From NCBI RefSeq assembly GCF_000430685.1, contig NZ_KE387195.1, forward strand, positions 1 through 36,576: 36,576 nucleotides of DNA, written 5' to 3'. This document shows, one piece after another, positions 24,817-33,736 of this stretch (positions are counted from its first letter, which is position 1; each line of letters opens with the position of its first letter). The position numbers and the translations under genes are program-made. The notes beneath the pieces are model-generated. The model was given only the letters and a program-made list of their open reading frames with translations, made no database searches and was not told the DNA's origin. The DNA is from Tuberibacillus calidus DSM 17572 (GTDB taxonomy: Bacteria > Bacillota > Bacilli > Bacillales > Sporolactobacillaceae).

Positions 24817-25091
24817 TCACTCTCCTCCGGATACATCCTTTCCAGAAGTGCGAGGCTTTATACATGTTGTCCATAAGACTTTACCAAAACTGCCCTGAGA
24901 GCGGACTCATTTTTGTCCGGCAATGAGCAATAGAAGGGTTGATCAGTGGATCGCAGGCGAGCTTGCCCAACATGTCGTAAACGACTAGCGAGGCGTAAGC
25001 TCGGCGTTATTCTTGTGGGGCTGTTTAGATTGTTGAAGTTCGGACAGGGGCTGGACGAAAGGTATGCTTTTTTTATTTAGAGCGTCACGCG

Positions 25092-25415
25092 TTAAAACAT
25101 CGTATAACCGCGGGATCTTAGCATTTTAATCGTAATCCCTGAAATGAGAGCTCCTACCAATCCCATAAGTAAAACCGTATAGTCAGAAGGTGCAAGACTC
25201 GCGAGGCGTTTTCCCAAAGCGGCAAACGCTACGCCAGGCTCTGTGATATAATCCAATGTCGAGCGTTGATCAATCATCAAAATGGTGATGATCGGATAAA
25301 TGATGGCCATCAGCCATGTCGTTTTCAACAACATATTCACGATAAAGCCGATGCCGAAAAATAAAACCGCATACAATAAAATGGAAAGCAAAAATTGTGG
25401 CAAAGACAGCGACAT
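25092..25415 (-). CDS. yuiB: YuiB-like membrane protein
   Basis: 107 residues with three membrane helices (about 8-30, 33-48, 80-100); function unknown. The frame is open to GTG 25424, but that codon overlaps the GGAGGTG SD; ATG 25415, eight bases from the SD, is the likely start. It lies directly upstream of yuiC on the same strand, as in B. subtilis. The gap 24817-25091 between them carries only a CGGAC/GTCCG hairpin near 24903. Confidence 0.85.
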   Translation of the reverse strand: MSLSLPQFLLSILLYAVLFFGIGFIVNMLLKTTWLMAIIYPIITILMIDQRSTLDYITEPGVAFAALGKRLASLAPSDYTVLLMGLVGALISGITIKMLRSRGYTMF

Positions 25416-25611
25416 CTGATCCACCTCCGAATCACCCCTAGTTTACTTGAATAACGAAATGGCGTCAACCACGCAATTTTTGCATGTTTTTACCTAGAAA
25501 TCGCTGTGATTTTTTGCCTGTATTTGGAGGCAAAGGCGGAGCTTCATACTCTATCTTGAAAAGAGAGCGATTTTCTAAAAAGAGGCTATGACATAAATCG
25601 CCACTTTAATG

Positions 25612-25651
25612 AAAAAGCTCCGATGATCGATCTTTGATTTCGGAGCTTTTT
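25612..25651. terminator. Strong bidirectional hairpin terminator
   Basis: Perfect 12-bp arms AAAAAGCTCCGA (25612-25623) and TCGGAGCTTTTT (25640-25651). It must end a transcript whose gene I cannot identify. The open frame running through it on minus (25606-25887) has no SD. Confidence 0.75.
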
Positions 25652-25894
25652 ATCTTTGATGATTTTTCACTTTCCCGTTGCCCTCGCTTCAATAGCGGGA
25701 ATAGAATCTTTTTATATTGCGGTTCCCAAAAAATCATAAGAAAACTTGTCATAAAATCGTTTTGATCATTTAGGTTTTGTTCGAGTCCGGCGGTAAATTT
25801 TATGGTGTTCCGCTGGGGATTGTACTTCGTAATTTTACGAATTGTTCCTATTATTCGATAAACTTTAAAAAGTTGCGATAATTTCACAAAAACT

Positions 25895-25966
25895 GGCGGT
25901 AAAATCGGAAAATCCGTCGGTAAAACTCAAAAAATAGGCGGTAAACGATTGAAAGCCGGCGATTAA
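25895..25966 (-). repeat. 21-bp-period TTTACCGCC array, locus 2
   Basis: On plus, GGCGGTAAA, GTCGGTAAA, GGCGGTAAA and GGCGATTAA begin at 25895, 25916, 25937 and 25958, exactly 21 bp apart. Read on minus they are TTTACCGCC and variants, identical to locus 1 (339-431). A further degenerate copy (ATTATCGCA, 25882-25874) is in register. One unit, TTTACCGCCAGTTTTT, is identical over 16 bases with a unit of locus 1. Confidence 0.8.
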
Positions 25967-26163
25967 GAAATACCGGTCATGCGCCCGGTTTTTTTAAGAA
26001 ATGACCGAGACCGATGGAAGAAGTGAAAGTCCATTATATTTTTCACGATATGTGTTATCTAACGTCATTTTCGCCAACCGTAATCTCAATTGATTGATCG
26101 ATCAGCTTGCAATTAACGGCTTTTTGGAGCCATTTTTCAATTCGAAACGAGCAAATGGAGGTC

Positions 26164-26400
26164 GGCCGTTTTCGTCAAAAGCGTATTATTTTGACCTTTT
26201 CAATCAGCCGTTTTAATACGCAATCGGAAAAAGCATATCATTTCTGTTCACAAGCGGCCTTGAAATGATATGCAATCCGCTTAATTGGTATTTTTTGGAC
26301 GGCAATTTAGGCCGTTTTCCCCAAAAGCCTATCATTTTGACCCTTTCGATCGGCCGTTTTGATATGCAATCGGAAAAAGTGTATTATTTCCGCACACGAA
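26164..26400. repeat. 146-bp tandem repeat with long inverted repeats
   Basis: GGCCGTTTTC...AAAAGC begins at 26164 and again at 26310, 146 bp apart; both are followed by TATYATTTTGACC, a TTTCRAT block, GCCGTTTT and GCAATCGGAAAAAG. Inside are two perfect inverted pairs: GCGTATTA (26181-26188) / TAATACGC (26214-26221), and GCATATCATTTC (26233-26244) / GAAATGATATGC (26262-26273). The array and the 21-bp array fill the 1.2 kb between yuiB and yuiA; I see no other gene there. Confidence 0.85.
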
Positions 26401-26591
26401 ACAGTGAGTTGGCAAAGCCCTTTTTAGGAACGGACAGAGCCTTCGTCAATCATATGCCAGTACACGTATTTTGGCAATGGTAAAACTTTCTTTACTCTTA
26501 TTGTCGTCCTCATTCCTGCCCAGAACAACCCTTTTGGCTATCTCCTATTGACCTTAAGTTAGCCTAAAAATGATAAACTTTCTTACCAATT

Positions 26592-26631
26592 AAAAAATGG
26601 TTGACTCTCGGATCAATCCAGGAGTCAACCA
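26592..26631 (-). terminator. Terminator of yuiA
   Basis: Perfect 10-bp arms TGGTTGACTC (26598-26607) and GAGTCAACCA (26622-26631); on minus an AT-rich tail (TTTTTTA) follows. Confidence 0.88.
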
Positions 26632-26639
26632 ACTCGACG

Positions 26640-26768
26640 TTATTGCGAAGAGGATTTGCCTGTACCTGAACAACTGCCGCATGTTTCCGAGCCGCCCAAC
26701 AACAACTGAAAATACCCTTTGCCTTCGCAATAGGGACAAGACCTTTGGTTTTCCTTTGTTTGACCCAT
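26640..26768 (-). CDS. yuiA: YuiA-like small zinc-finger protein
   Basis: 42 residues with two CxxCxGxG knuckles: CPYCEGKGYF and CGSCSGTGK, the DnaJ-type zinc-binding pattern, as in the short protein YuiA of Bacillus. ATG 26768 lies eight bases after AAAGGTG; the frame is open further upstream, but that region has no better SD. In B. subtilis yuiA is adjacent to yuiB; here 1.2 kb of repeats and a terminator separate them, so they are no longer one transcript. Function unknown. Confidence 0.85.
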   Translation of the reverse strand: MGQTKENQRSCPYCEGKGYFQLLLGGSETCGSCSGTGKSSSQ

Positions 26769-27200
26769 CTGCATCACACCTTTCAAATTTTCTGATAATA
26801 CTAACACCTCTTTTAAATTTTGAAAAGGGTCGTTTTGACTCATTTTCGCTTATGTAAGCGAATACATCTCGAAATTCCGCTTTTTTTTCATTATTCTTAT
26901 CGTTTTTCATTTTTCTATGCTTTTCATTCTCCGAAAACTTGGAGCGGGGGTCCTTTATATACGCCTTCTCATGCCAGGGTAAATTCTATTGTAGCCGGGA
27001 TTTCCGCCACTGAAACAAGGATATCGGAGCGAACAAAAATTTTTTATAAAAATGTGGCGTTTTCTGTTTAAAGTGACTATCTATTGGTTAATTTAGGGGA
27101 AGAACTATATCAACGATCCTTTTCAAACATACATTACATCGTGAACGATAAGGTTGGGATGGTAATGAACATTAGAAAATGGTTGATGAAAGGATTCAGA

Positions 27201-27560
27201 ATGCTGACATTTACAACAAAGAAAGCTGAAATTATTCCATTTCCCCCGATCATGACACCAACCATGCCAGCATATAAACGTTATTTAATTGATACCTTTA
27301 AAATGAAAGGCATCCCGTATAAAGTCGACGTGGAAATGGATCACCATGCCGTCGATATCGTTTTACCCAATCAACAGATGATGATTTATTGCACCGAACA
27401 TCGCGATGATCCTTTGGAAAAAAGCAAAATCCAGAATCTCAGAAATTATGCCAGATCCAACGGCTATCGGTTGGTCGTCATCCATAAAGATAATTTCTAT
27501 CGCGGGTTAAACACGACGTTTTTTAAGATTAAACAACAGCGGATTTTTAACCATAAGTAA
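27201..27560 (+). CDS. Hypothetical protein, possible nuclease-like fold
   Basis: 119 residues from ATG 27201, six bases after AAAGGA; in-frame ATG codons at 27159 and 27165 are alternatives. The middle and end read KVDVEMDHHAVDIVLPNQQMMIYCTE and then LRNYARSNGYRLVVIHKDNF, a strand-strand-helix-strand pattern loosely like the PD-(D/E)xK fold, but a second catalytic acid-x-lysine is not clear (YCTEHRD instead of ExK). I do not recognise the family. There is no signal peptide. It ends at the hairpin 27574-27633. The 26769-27200 gap shows nothing else. Confidence 0.6.
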   Translation: MLTFTTKKAEIIPFPPIMTPTMPAYKRYLIDTFKMKGIPYKVDVEMDHHAVDIVLPNQQMMIYCTEHRDDPLEKSKIQNLRNYARSNGYRLVVIHKDNFYRGLNTTFFKIKQQRIFNHK

Positions 27561-27573
27561 AAGCTTGTTTATC

Positions 27574-27633
27574 AAAAACACTCTGCCAGCATATACTGTA
27601 AGAACGATACTTACAGCTAAGCGGAGTGTTTTT
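27574..27633 (+). terminator. Terminator/attenuator-like hairpin
   Basis: AAAAACACTC (27574-27583) and GAGTGTTTTT (27624-27633) around an inner CTGTAAG/CTTACAG hairpin, ending in six T. The GCGGAG in the right arm is also the only SD for the small frame that starts at 27635. Confidence 0.75.
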
Positions 27634-27634
27634 T

Positions 27635-27787
27635 GTGTGGTACTTTCTTCTTGCGGTTTTATTTATTTATGTCGCCTGCATGGTGTTATTTCATTTAATC
27701 GGTGCGATTTTGCATATTGTCGCAAGCCCTTTTTTCTGGTTCATCATTATTCTTCTTGCCATCCTCTTCTATTTCTCGCATTATTAG
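27635..27787 (+). CDS. Small membrane protein (50 aa)
   Basis: 50 residues from GTG 27635, almost entirely hydrophobic: FLLAVLFIYVACMVLFHLIG and FFWFIIILLAILFYF form two helices. The SD (CGGAG, eight bases upstream) lies inside the 3' arm of the preceding terminator, so translation could depend on whether that hairpin forms. No known family is recognised. The 27788-28114 stretch after it has no gene I can support. Confidence 0.5.
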   Translation: MWYFLLAVLFIYVACMVLFHLIGAILHIVASPFFWFIIILLAILFYFSHY

Positions 27788-28114
27788 TTCATTTTCTTCT
27801 TTCGAAAAAACTGATTCGGTATGCCGTTTCATTTTCAAGATTCCTTAGTATGTGAAACGTTGCACAACATTCATATTCTAAGAAAAATGGCCAGTGTTCT
27901 CTTGCCCACAGCGGTTCTGCCCGACGATTTCAATGAGTCCAAGCGCCAAAATGTTGCCCAAAATCCGAAAGCGCATTTTTGCATCGCGCTGCATCCAGAT
28001 TTTGAAAAAAAGCGCTCAAGCATTACCAAAACTCGGCATCGTGTACGCCCTCAGCCCAAGAAAACTTGGCCCTACCAAGCTTTCTAAGCGAAGGGAGAGC
28101 CTTAGTAAGAATAA

Positions 28115-28142
28115 AAACAGCCCTCTATGCAGAGGGCTGTTT
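28115..28142. terminator. Bidirectional terminator after the ABC transporter
   Basis: Perfect 12-bp arms AAACAGCCCTCT (28115-28126) and AGAGGGCTGTTT (28131-28142), with T-rich tails on both strands. Confidence 0.8.
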
Positions 28143-28257
28143 TCTTTTAGGTTGTAAGAATTTCCGGATCTTCTAGGATTGGTCAACCACCACCCACAAA
28201 GACTTTACTCGAGCTGCGGCGAGCGATTTCCGCATTCGCCATCCTCGTCCTGTTACG

Positions 28258-30117
28258 TCAGACCGCCGTTTTATTCAGGAACTGGCTGTTATAAAGGTCG
28301 GCATAAAACCCGTTCGCTACAAGAAGCTCGTGATGGGTTCCTTTTTCAACAACCTTCCCTTGATCCATGACCAAAATGAGGTCGGCGTTGCGGATCGTCG
28401 ACAATCGGTGAGCAATGACAAAACTCGTGCGCCCTTCCATCAAACGATTCATCCCTTGCTGGATCAAAAGCTCCGTCCGGGTATCGACGTTGGAAGTCGC
28501 TTCATCCAAAATCATAATCGGCGGGTCGGCGAGGATGGCCCGGGCAATGGTCAAAAGTTGCTTTTGCCCTTGAGAAATATTGGACGCCTCCTCATTGATG
28601 ACGGTATCGTAACCGTCCGGCAGCGTCCGGATAAAATGGTCCGCACAGGCCGCTTTTGCCGCCGCAAAAATCTCAGCATCCGTCGCTCCGTCTTTTCCAT
28701 ACGCGATATTCTCTTTGATCGTGCCTTTAAAAAGCCACGTATCCTGCAGCACCATGCCGAATGTGGCACGGAGATTTTCCCTGGACAATTCGCGGATGTC
28801 AATGCCATCGATTTTAATGCTCCCGCTTCGGACATCGTAAAACCGCATCAACAGATTGATCAACGTTGTCTTACCTGCGCCGGTTGGCCCGACAATGGCC
28901 ACGGTTTGCCCAGGCTTAACATCGATGTTCATTTCTTCAATAAGCGGCTCGTCTCCGTAGCCAAATGCAACATGGTCAAACGTCACGGCACCTTTTGCAC
29001 GCGACAATGCGGACGTTGCAGTTTCTGCCACTTCTTCTTCTTCATCGAGCAATTCAAAAACCCGTTCTGCCGCTGCAATCGTCGCTTGGATGATGTTTGC
29101 GATATTGGCGGTCTGGGTGACCGGTTGCGAGAACTGCCGAGAATAGGAAATGAAGGCATGAATGTCGCCGATCGATATCGCGCGCTGTGTCACTAAAATG
29201 CCGCCGAAAACGCAAATCATGACGTATCCGAAATTCGAAACGAAAAACATCAACGGCATGATGATACCTGAAATAAATTGGGCTATACGCCCGGCATGAT
29301 ACAATTTTTCATTGACCTCGTCGAATCGCTCGATGGTCTTTTTCTCACGCCCAAAGGCTTTGACGATCTGATGTCCCGTATACGTTTCTTCGATATGGCC
29401 GTTGAGCTCACCGAGCGTGCGCTGTTGGTTGGCAAAATGTTTTTGCGACCTTTTTAAAATGGGACGCATGAAAAAGACTGACATCGACAAGCTAGCAATG
29501 GCAATCACCGTCAACAGCGGGCTGATCGTCAACATCATGATGATGATCCCGACAATGGTCACAAATGACGTAATGAACTGGGACACGCTTTGTTGGAGAG
29601 TCGTGCCGATCAAATCAATATCATTGGTGACGCGGCTCAACGTCTCCCCGTGCGGATGGCCGTCGTAGTATTTGAAGGGCAGTTTTTTCAGCTTTTCATT
29701 GACCTCTTGCCGCAGGGCGTACACCGTTTTTTGTGCGACCGTCGCCATGAGGTACTGCTGAATGTAGGTGAACAAACTGCTGAGCACATATAATCCGGCG
29801 ATCAAGAGTAAAATTTCGCCAATGCCGTGAAAATCGATGGCGGCGCCAGGTATGCCCTTCAGCTTGGCAAAGCTACCTTCAAATATTTTCGTGATCGCAT
29901 TACCTGTTAATTTCGGTCCAACGATCGTAAAAATGGTGCTCAATATCGAGGCTAAAAGGACGGCGGAAAGTTGCAGTCGCAACGGTTTTAAATAAGCAAG
30001 AAGCCGCCACAACGTGCCTTTAAAATTCTTCGCTTTTTGACCAGCCATCATCAAGGCGGCGCCGTGCCCGAAACCGCCGCCACCCGGTCTTTGTTGCCTT
30101 TTTTGCTCACTTAACAT
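28258..30117 (-). CDS. ABC exporter subunit (fused permease-ATPase), heterodimeric type
   Basis: 619 residues. A Gly-rich N-terminus (RPGGGGFGHG) precedes a six-helix transmembrane domain (about 40-340) and a nucleotide-binding domain (about 375-610). The latter has Walker A GPTGAGKTT, Q-loop VLQDTW, signature SQGQKQLLTIARA (variant of LSGGQ), Walker B IMILDEATSNVD with the catalytic Glu, and the H-loop IAHRLST. The Gly-rich start and SQGQ signature are typical of the YfiC-like partner of heterodimeric multidrug exporters, yet no YfiB-like partner gene lies beside it. ATG 30117 is preferred; the frame is open to TTG 30186, but those 23 residues have no SD and do not fit the family. The substrate is unknown. 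Confidence 0.88.
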   Translation of the reverse strand: MLSEQKRQQRPGGGGFGHGAALMMAGQKAKNFKGTLWRLLAYLKPLRLQLSAVLLASILSTIFTIVGPKLTGNAITKIFEGSFAKLKGIPGAAIDFHGIGEILLLIAGLYVLSSLFTYIQQYLMATVAQKTVYALRQEVNEKLKKLPFKYYDGHPHGETLSRVTNDIDLIGTTLQQSVSQFITSFVTIVGIIIMMLTISPLLTVIAIASLSMSVFFMRPILKRSQKHFANQQRTLGELNGHIEETYTGHQIVKAFGREKKTIERFDEVNEKLYHAGRIAQFISGIIMPLMFFVSNFGYVMICVFGGILVTQRAISIGDIHAFISYSRQFSQPVTQTANIANIIQATIAAAERVFELLDEEEEVAETATSALSRAKGAVTFDHVAFGYGDEPLIEEMNIDVKPGQTVAIVGPTGAGKTTLINLLMRFYDVRSGSIKIDGIDIRELSRENLRATFGMVLQDTWLFKGTIKENIAYGKDGATDAEIFAAAKAACADHFIRTLPDGYDTVINEEASNISQGQKQLLTIARAILADPPIMILDEATSNVDTRTELLIQQGMNRLMEGRTSFVIAHRLSTIRNADLILVMDQGKVVEKGTHHELLVANGFYADLYNSQFLNKTAV

Positions 30118-30267
30118 ATGCTTCACTTCGAATTCCAGTATAAGTCGCCCAATACCCCTCGCGACATACTTTGGAAATGCCAGCAACGTGTCTTGAATCT
30201 GCTTTTATAATATGTATCATCTTCCCCCCCTCAGATGCTAAAAACAGACATCGAACTCAGATACATT

Positions 30268-30432
30268 TTAGAAAAGAGTAAATAGCGTGGCGATTACTAG
30301 ACTTTGTACAAGGATGACAATGATGGTCTTCTTGTCAAACCATTTTTTGTTAACGATCAACCTTTGTCCCAAATATCCTATGACAGAGATACAAAGCAAG
30401 CACCAGAAAAAGGTAAAAAGAAACTCATTCAT
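30268..30432 (-). CDS. Small membrane protein (54 aa)
   Basis: 54 residues from ATG 30432, eight bases after a good SD (GAGGTGA). Two membrane helices (about 3-20 and 36-53) are separated by a basic loop (QRLIVNKKWFDKK). No known family is recognised. It lies upstream of and on the same strand as the ABC transporter, so it could be cotranscribed; overlapping plus-strand frames lack an SD. The rest of the 30433-30767 gap shows no gene. Confidence 0.6.
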   Translation of the reverse strand: MNEFLFTFFWCLLCISVIGYLGQRLIVNKKWFDKKTIIVILVQSLVIATLFTLF

Positions 30433-30767
30433 TGCGTTTATCACCTCATTCCAATTGACGGAAATATTATTATAAAGCCATTCGTCATCAATGGATCAAA
30501 AGTAGGTTCAACGCCAAAACCTAGCAAAATGTTCAAAACCCGCCCATAAAATAAGTTCTTAAAGTATAGTAGTTATGGCGATGTCCTGCATATCTAAATT
30601 CTCAACTGACATTTTTACACCGCTATCTTCCAAAATGAGGTTCTTTAACTTCCCTATTTAATATTAGATACAAAATTCAGAAAACCCTTATAGGAATATT
30701 ATACTAATTTTTCTCATTATTAGAAAGTGTTTGTGTGTGTTATCATAAATGAAAAAGGGGTGATGAC

Positions 30768-30926
30768 ATGAGGTTAATTACACCTTTTGTAAGTAGTATT
30801 TTTTTATTCCTCGTCGTTTTTTTCGTTGGCAAAAATTTTGTAATTGCTATTTATTGTGGCGTTGGGTCTTTAATCGTAGGGTTGGCTTTACATTATTTTT
30901 TTGATAAGAAATGGGAAAATAAATAA
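30768..30926 (+). CDS. Small membrane protein (52 aa)
   Basis: 52 residues from ATG 30768, with AAAGGGGTGA upstream. Two hydrophobic helices (VSSIFLFLVVFFV; FVIAIYCGVGSLIVGLALHYFF) and a charged end DKKWENK. No family is recognised. Its 3' end overlaps a possible minus-strand frame (30893-31069). Confidence 0.6.
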   Translation: MRLITPFVSSIFLFLVVFFVGKNFVIAIYCGVGSLIVGLALHYFFDKKWENK

Positions 30927-31069
30927 GTTGTATACGAAATATTCATAAAAAACCCAAAAACAACATTTAAAATAGCCATTATAAAGCCTCCAAAGAAGTG
31001 CAACAAATCCTGCCGAACGGCAAAAAATGATTCTATGTAAAAATACGCATATAGAGCAACTAGAATCAC
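30893..31069 (-). CDS. Possible small membrane protein (uncertain start)
   Basis: A 58-residue frame from GTG 31069, with hydrophobic stretches ILVALYAYFYI and FGGFIMAILNVVFGFFM. The GTG has no SD; an internal ATG at 30979 has a strong GGAGG seven bases upstream and would give only 28 residues. The 3' end overlaps the plus-strand gene 30768-30926 by 34 bases. It may be real, a relic or chance. Confidence 0.3.
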   Translation of the reverse strand: MILVALYAYFYIESFFAVRQDLLHFFGGFIMAILNVVFGFFMNISYTTYLFSHFLSKK

Positions 31070-31102
31070 AATGATTAGAGGGTATTCTGTTTATTTTTTG
31101 TA

Positions 31103-31137
31103 GAAAAGCTCTCGTTCCCGCACTGAAACGAAAGCCT
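31103..31137 (-). terminator. Probable terminator of the CAP-protein gene
   Basis: GAACGAGAGC pairs imperfectly with GCTTTCGTTTC on the minus strand and is followed by TTTTCT; moderate quality. Confidence 0.5.
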
Positions 31138-31145
31138 TGCTTCTC

Positions 31146-32225
31146 TTAATTATTATAAAAGTCCTCTGTATAAAATGGCTGCGATTCATCATTAAACGCC
31201 ACGCCAATCCCTAAGTACCTGAATTCTTTTCGCAGGATGTTTTCTCTATGGCCCAAGGAATTCATTAAGCCTTCGTGGGCGAAGATGCTGCTGAATTGGC
31301 CATAGGCAATATTTTCACCGGCGACCGTAAAAGCTATACCGTCATGCTTCATCCGATCAAACGGCGTTTGGTTTTGTAAATTCTCATGACTAAAATAGTG
31401 ATGCTGAGCCATATCCACGCTATGTTTACGAGCGGTTTCCGCTACGCGCTCATCCCATTTTAAAACAGAGAGTCCGTGATTGACGCGCGAGGCATTGGTT
31501 AAGTCAAACAACTGATATTCGAACCCTTTTTCAAGGGCTGCGCTAGGTTTGGCATAAAAAGTGGGGTTGTTTTCTTCCAATTGATCATCGATGACCTGAA
31601 GGGCTGTGACCTTATTGCCATCATGAATATCATAAAAAACCGTGATGACACTCTCGCCGTGGCGAAACACGTCGTATTCCCCTTTGCTGTTGATTTGATA
31701 ACGAACGAAACCCTTTCTGATATAGGTTTCAGGCGTCCCCAGCTTCTCTTTGACCAATGCCTTCGGACTGCCCCATTTTATCCCGATCGAAGAGCTGATT
31801 AAATTTTGATTCGTGAACATCCCGCTGACTTTGTTATTTTTATCGTAAGCGATCATGAAAAAATTATGGTAGTGATCATGATACGTCTCCCAGTTGACGC
31901 CGTACTCGCTCATGGAAATCCGTTTTGGTTTTCCTATTATCCGCTCAACTTCGGCTTTTGACTCGCCTAACTCTATATTATAAATGGAAAACAATTGATC
32001 GTGAGGCGCTTTTAAATCAGGCGCTTTATAATTTTTATTGTCTTCCTGATTAGGTTGGTTTGAAAGATCGCTCGAAAAATTTTTGGCTTGTTCCTTTACC
32101 AAATCGACGGTGGAACGAAGGTCATCCAAGACAGATGGCAGCGACTCTTGAACCGCCCCGATCCATAACGGCTTCGAAGCAAAAACGAAAAACACGACCA
32201 CGAAAAAATAGAAAAGCCGCCTCAA
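31146..32225 (-). CDS. Secreted CAP-domain protein with CAP-associated domain (YlbC-like)
   Basis: 359 residues. A signal peptide or anchor (RRLFYFFVVVFFVFASKPLWIGA) and a linker precede the CAP-associated N-terminal domain (about 80-225: IELGESKAEVERIIGKP; IKWGSPKALVKEKLGTP, two SmpA-like half repeats). The CAP domain (about 235-358) has the signature histidines and acids in ARKHSVDMAQHHYFSHEN, AGENIAYG and NSLGHRENIL. This is the architecture of B. subtilis YlbC; such proteins are extracytoplasmic and of unknown activity. ATG 32246 is possible, but TTG 32225 has the better SD (GGGAGG, seven bases). The gene is not linked to its usual ylb neighbours. Confidence 0.9.
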   Translation of the reverse strand: MRRLFYFFVVVFFVFASKPLWIGAVQESLPSVLDDLRSTVDLVKEQAKNFSSDLSNQPNQEDNKNYKAPDLKAPHDQLFSIYNIELGESKAEVERIIGKPKRISMSEYGVNWETYHDHYHNFFMIAYDKNNKVSGMFTNQNLISSSIGIKWGSPKALVKEKLGTPETYIRKGFVRYQINSKGEYDVFRHGESVITVFYDIHDGNKVTALQVIDDQLEENNPTFYAKPSAALEKGFEYQLFDLTNASRVNHGLSVLKWDERVAETARKHSVDMAQHHYFSHENLQNQTPFDRMKHDGIAFTVAGENIAYGQFSSIFAHEGLMNSLGHRENILRKEFRYLGIGVAFNDESQPFYTEDFYNN

Positions 32226-32360
32226 TTGGCCACCTCCCATCCCCATCCATGAAATTGAAACAGACCAAGAATACGTCGCGAGGTTGGGTAAAAAAGCAAA
32301 ATCACTGCCCGAAAAGCCTTAATATGGATGTCAGGAAAAGCTAAAGGCCAGCACAGCCCT

Positions 32361-32909
32361 CTAGAACAAATCATACAAACTTTCCTGACCAATGTGACGG
32401 ACATACTCCTTGACAAGTCTGCGCAAGTCCTCTGATTCGTCTATTTCTATCCAATCATCAATAGACCCCAAAAAGCAGAACCGCTCGACGGAAAAAGTCC
32501 GATTCTCTTTATCCACTAATCGGAAGCGCATGACCGTTTCATAATTTTTATATCTGTCAAGGTCCATCCGAATAGGTAAGATCTCTTTTATGAAAGACAG
32601 ATCATTTTCCACTGTGTAAATGGAAACCACGTCTTTTTTTATCTCCAACTTAAAATCCTTGATGGGACAATATTTTTTCATACCTTCCTCGATGATCTTA
32701 ATTTCCTCATCATGGATCAGTTTCTTTAAAGGCTTTCGCAAATATACTTTACCATTTGGTGATTCGTAGATTTCATATCCACTTGGCATCTCATCGACAA
32801 GACTGCCGCTGTCCTTTTTTGAAAAGTGATATGTGGTATTGCCTTTTTTCGTTTTCCTGCTATGCAGATAATAAAGATCTCCTCGGAAATTTTTATAAAC
32901 GATGGCCAT
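32361..32909 (-). CDS. Hypothetical protein (182 aa)
   Basis: 182 residues from ATG 32909, preceded by AAGGGGT. It is soluble, basic at the start and acidic at the end: FRGDLYYLHSRKTKKGNTTYHFSKK looks like a short beta-ribbon, followed by MPSGYEIYESPNGKVYLRK and an alpha/beta region. The pattern suggests a cytosolic protein of a conserved but unnamed family; I cannot assign a function. It lies upstream of the CAP gene on the same strand with a 135-base gap. The 32910-33418 gap holds a CAGGCATACGCCTG hairpin (about 33017-33030) with T/A tails and no gene I can support. Confidence 0.7.
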   Translation of the reverse strand: MAIVYKNFRGDLYYLHSRKTKKGNTTYHFSKKDSGSLVDEMPSGYEIYESPNGKVYLRKPLKKLIHDEEIKIIEEGMKKYCPIKDFKLEIKKDVVSIYTVENDLSFIKEILPIRMDLDRYKNYETVMRFRLVDKENRTFSVERFCFLGSIDDWIEIDESEDLRRLVKEYVRHIGQESLYDLF

Positions 32910-33418
32910 GATGATACCCCTTCTGGCGATTAGCCTTAGATTTTCTACTATTATAACGAAAACTATTGCATCGCAACAACCAGAGGATGTTAGGCGACAC
33001 TTTTATAAGAAAAAACCAGGCATACGCCTGTTTTTATTCGCAGTTAAACTGGGGTTTTTCGGCCGTTTGCGAGATTTTTGGTCGCAGATTTTTAAAAGTT
33101 CTCCTCTTTCATATCAAAAAGTATTTCCCGGGGAAGAGTCTTTAATAATATCTTCGCAATTAGTCTGCATTTCTTGCTAAAAGAGCTCAAGCCCATCGAA
33201 TATTTACGCCTTTCATTTTTTATACGAATTGTCATTTAACCCATTAAACATTTTTTAAATGAGCCTTTTCCTATGGATGTTATTCAGACGTGACAAAATG
33301 ATTCTTACGGAACACCCAACAATACTTTGTTGGAAAATTTCACATGTATAGGAACTTTATGATAATATATTTTATAGAATATTTATTTTATTAATAGATA
33401 TGGGAAAATCATTGGAGG

Positions 33419-33640
33419 GTGTTTAAGAATAACCAATCAAACGCATGTTTTGCGACAGGTTGCATGATTTTACTTATAAGCACGCCTTTTGCCCGTATTG
33501 TTGTTAATCTTTTATACCAAGGAACGAATTTGACCGCGGAATACATCCCAATATTAAATGGGTTTATTCATTCGTTCATGCTCATTGGTGTTTTGACTTT
33601 TAGCATAGGATTAGTGATCTTAGCAAAAAATAAACTATGA
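33419..33640 (+). CDS. Small two-helix membrane protein (DUF3955-like)
   Basis: 73 residues. Two helices (about 11-33 and 48-68), with LNGFIHSFMLIGVLTFSIGLVIL near the end resembling DUF3955. The start is uncertain: GTG 33419 directly abuts GGAGG, too close for a normal SD, and no other start codon lies nearby in frame. The upstream sequence is very AT-rich. Confidence 0.5.
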   Translation: MFKNNQSNACFATGCMILLISTPFARIVVNLLYQGTNLTAEYIPILNGFIHSFMLIGVLTFSIGLVILAKNKL

Positions 33641-33736
33641 TAAAAATAAACGTAAGCTTTGGGTTAATTACATCTATTTCAATGTATGAAATAGCCCGTT
33701 ATAATGTTTCATTAACATTTATGAGAAGGGATAGAT

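Noticed and set aside
25606-25887. 93-residue frame on minus next to the second 21-bp array
   Set aside because: Its GTG start has no SD, and its last codons are the two arms of a perfect 12-bp terminator, which is unlikely for a real C-terminus.
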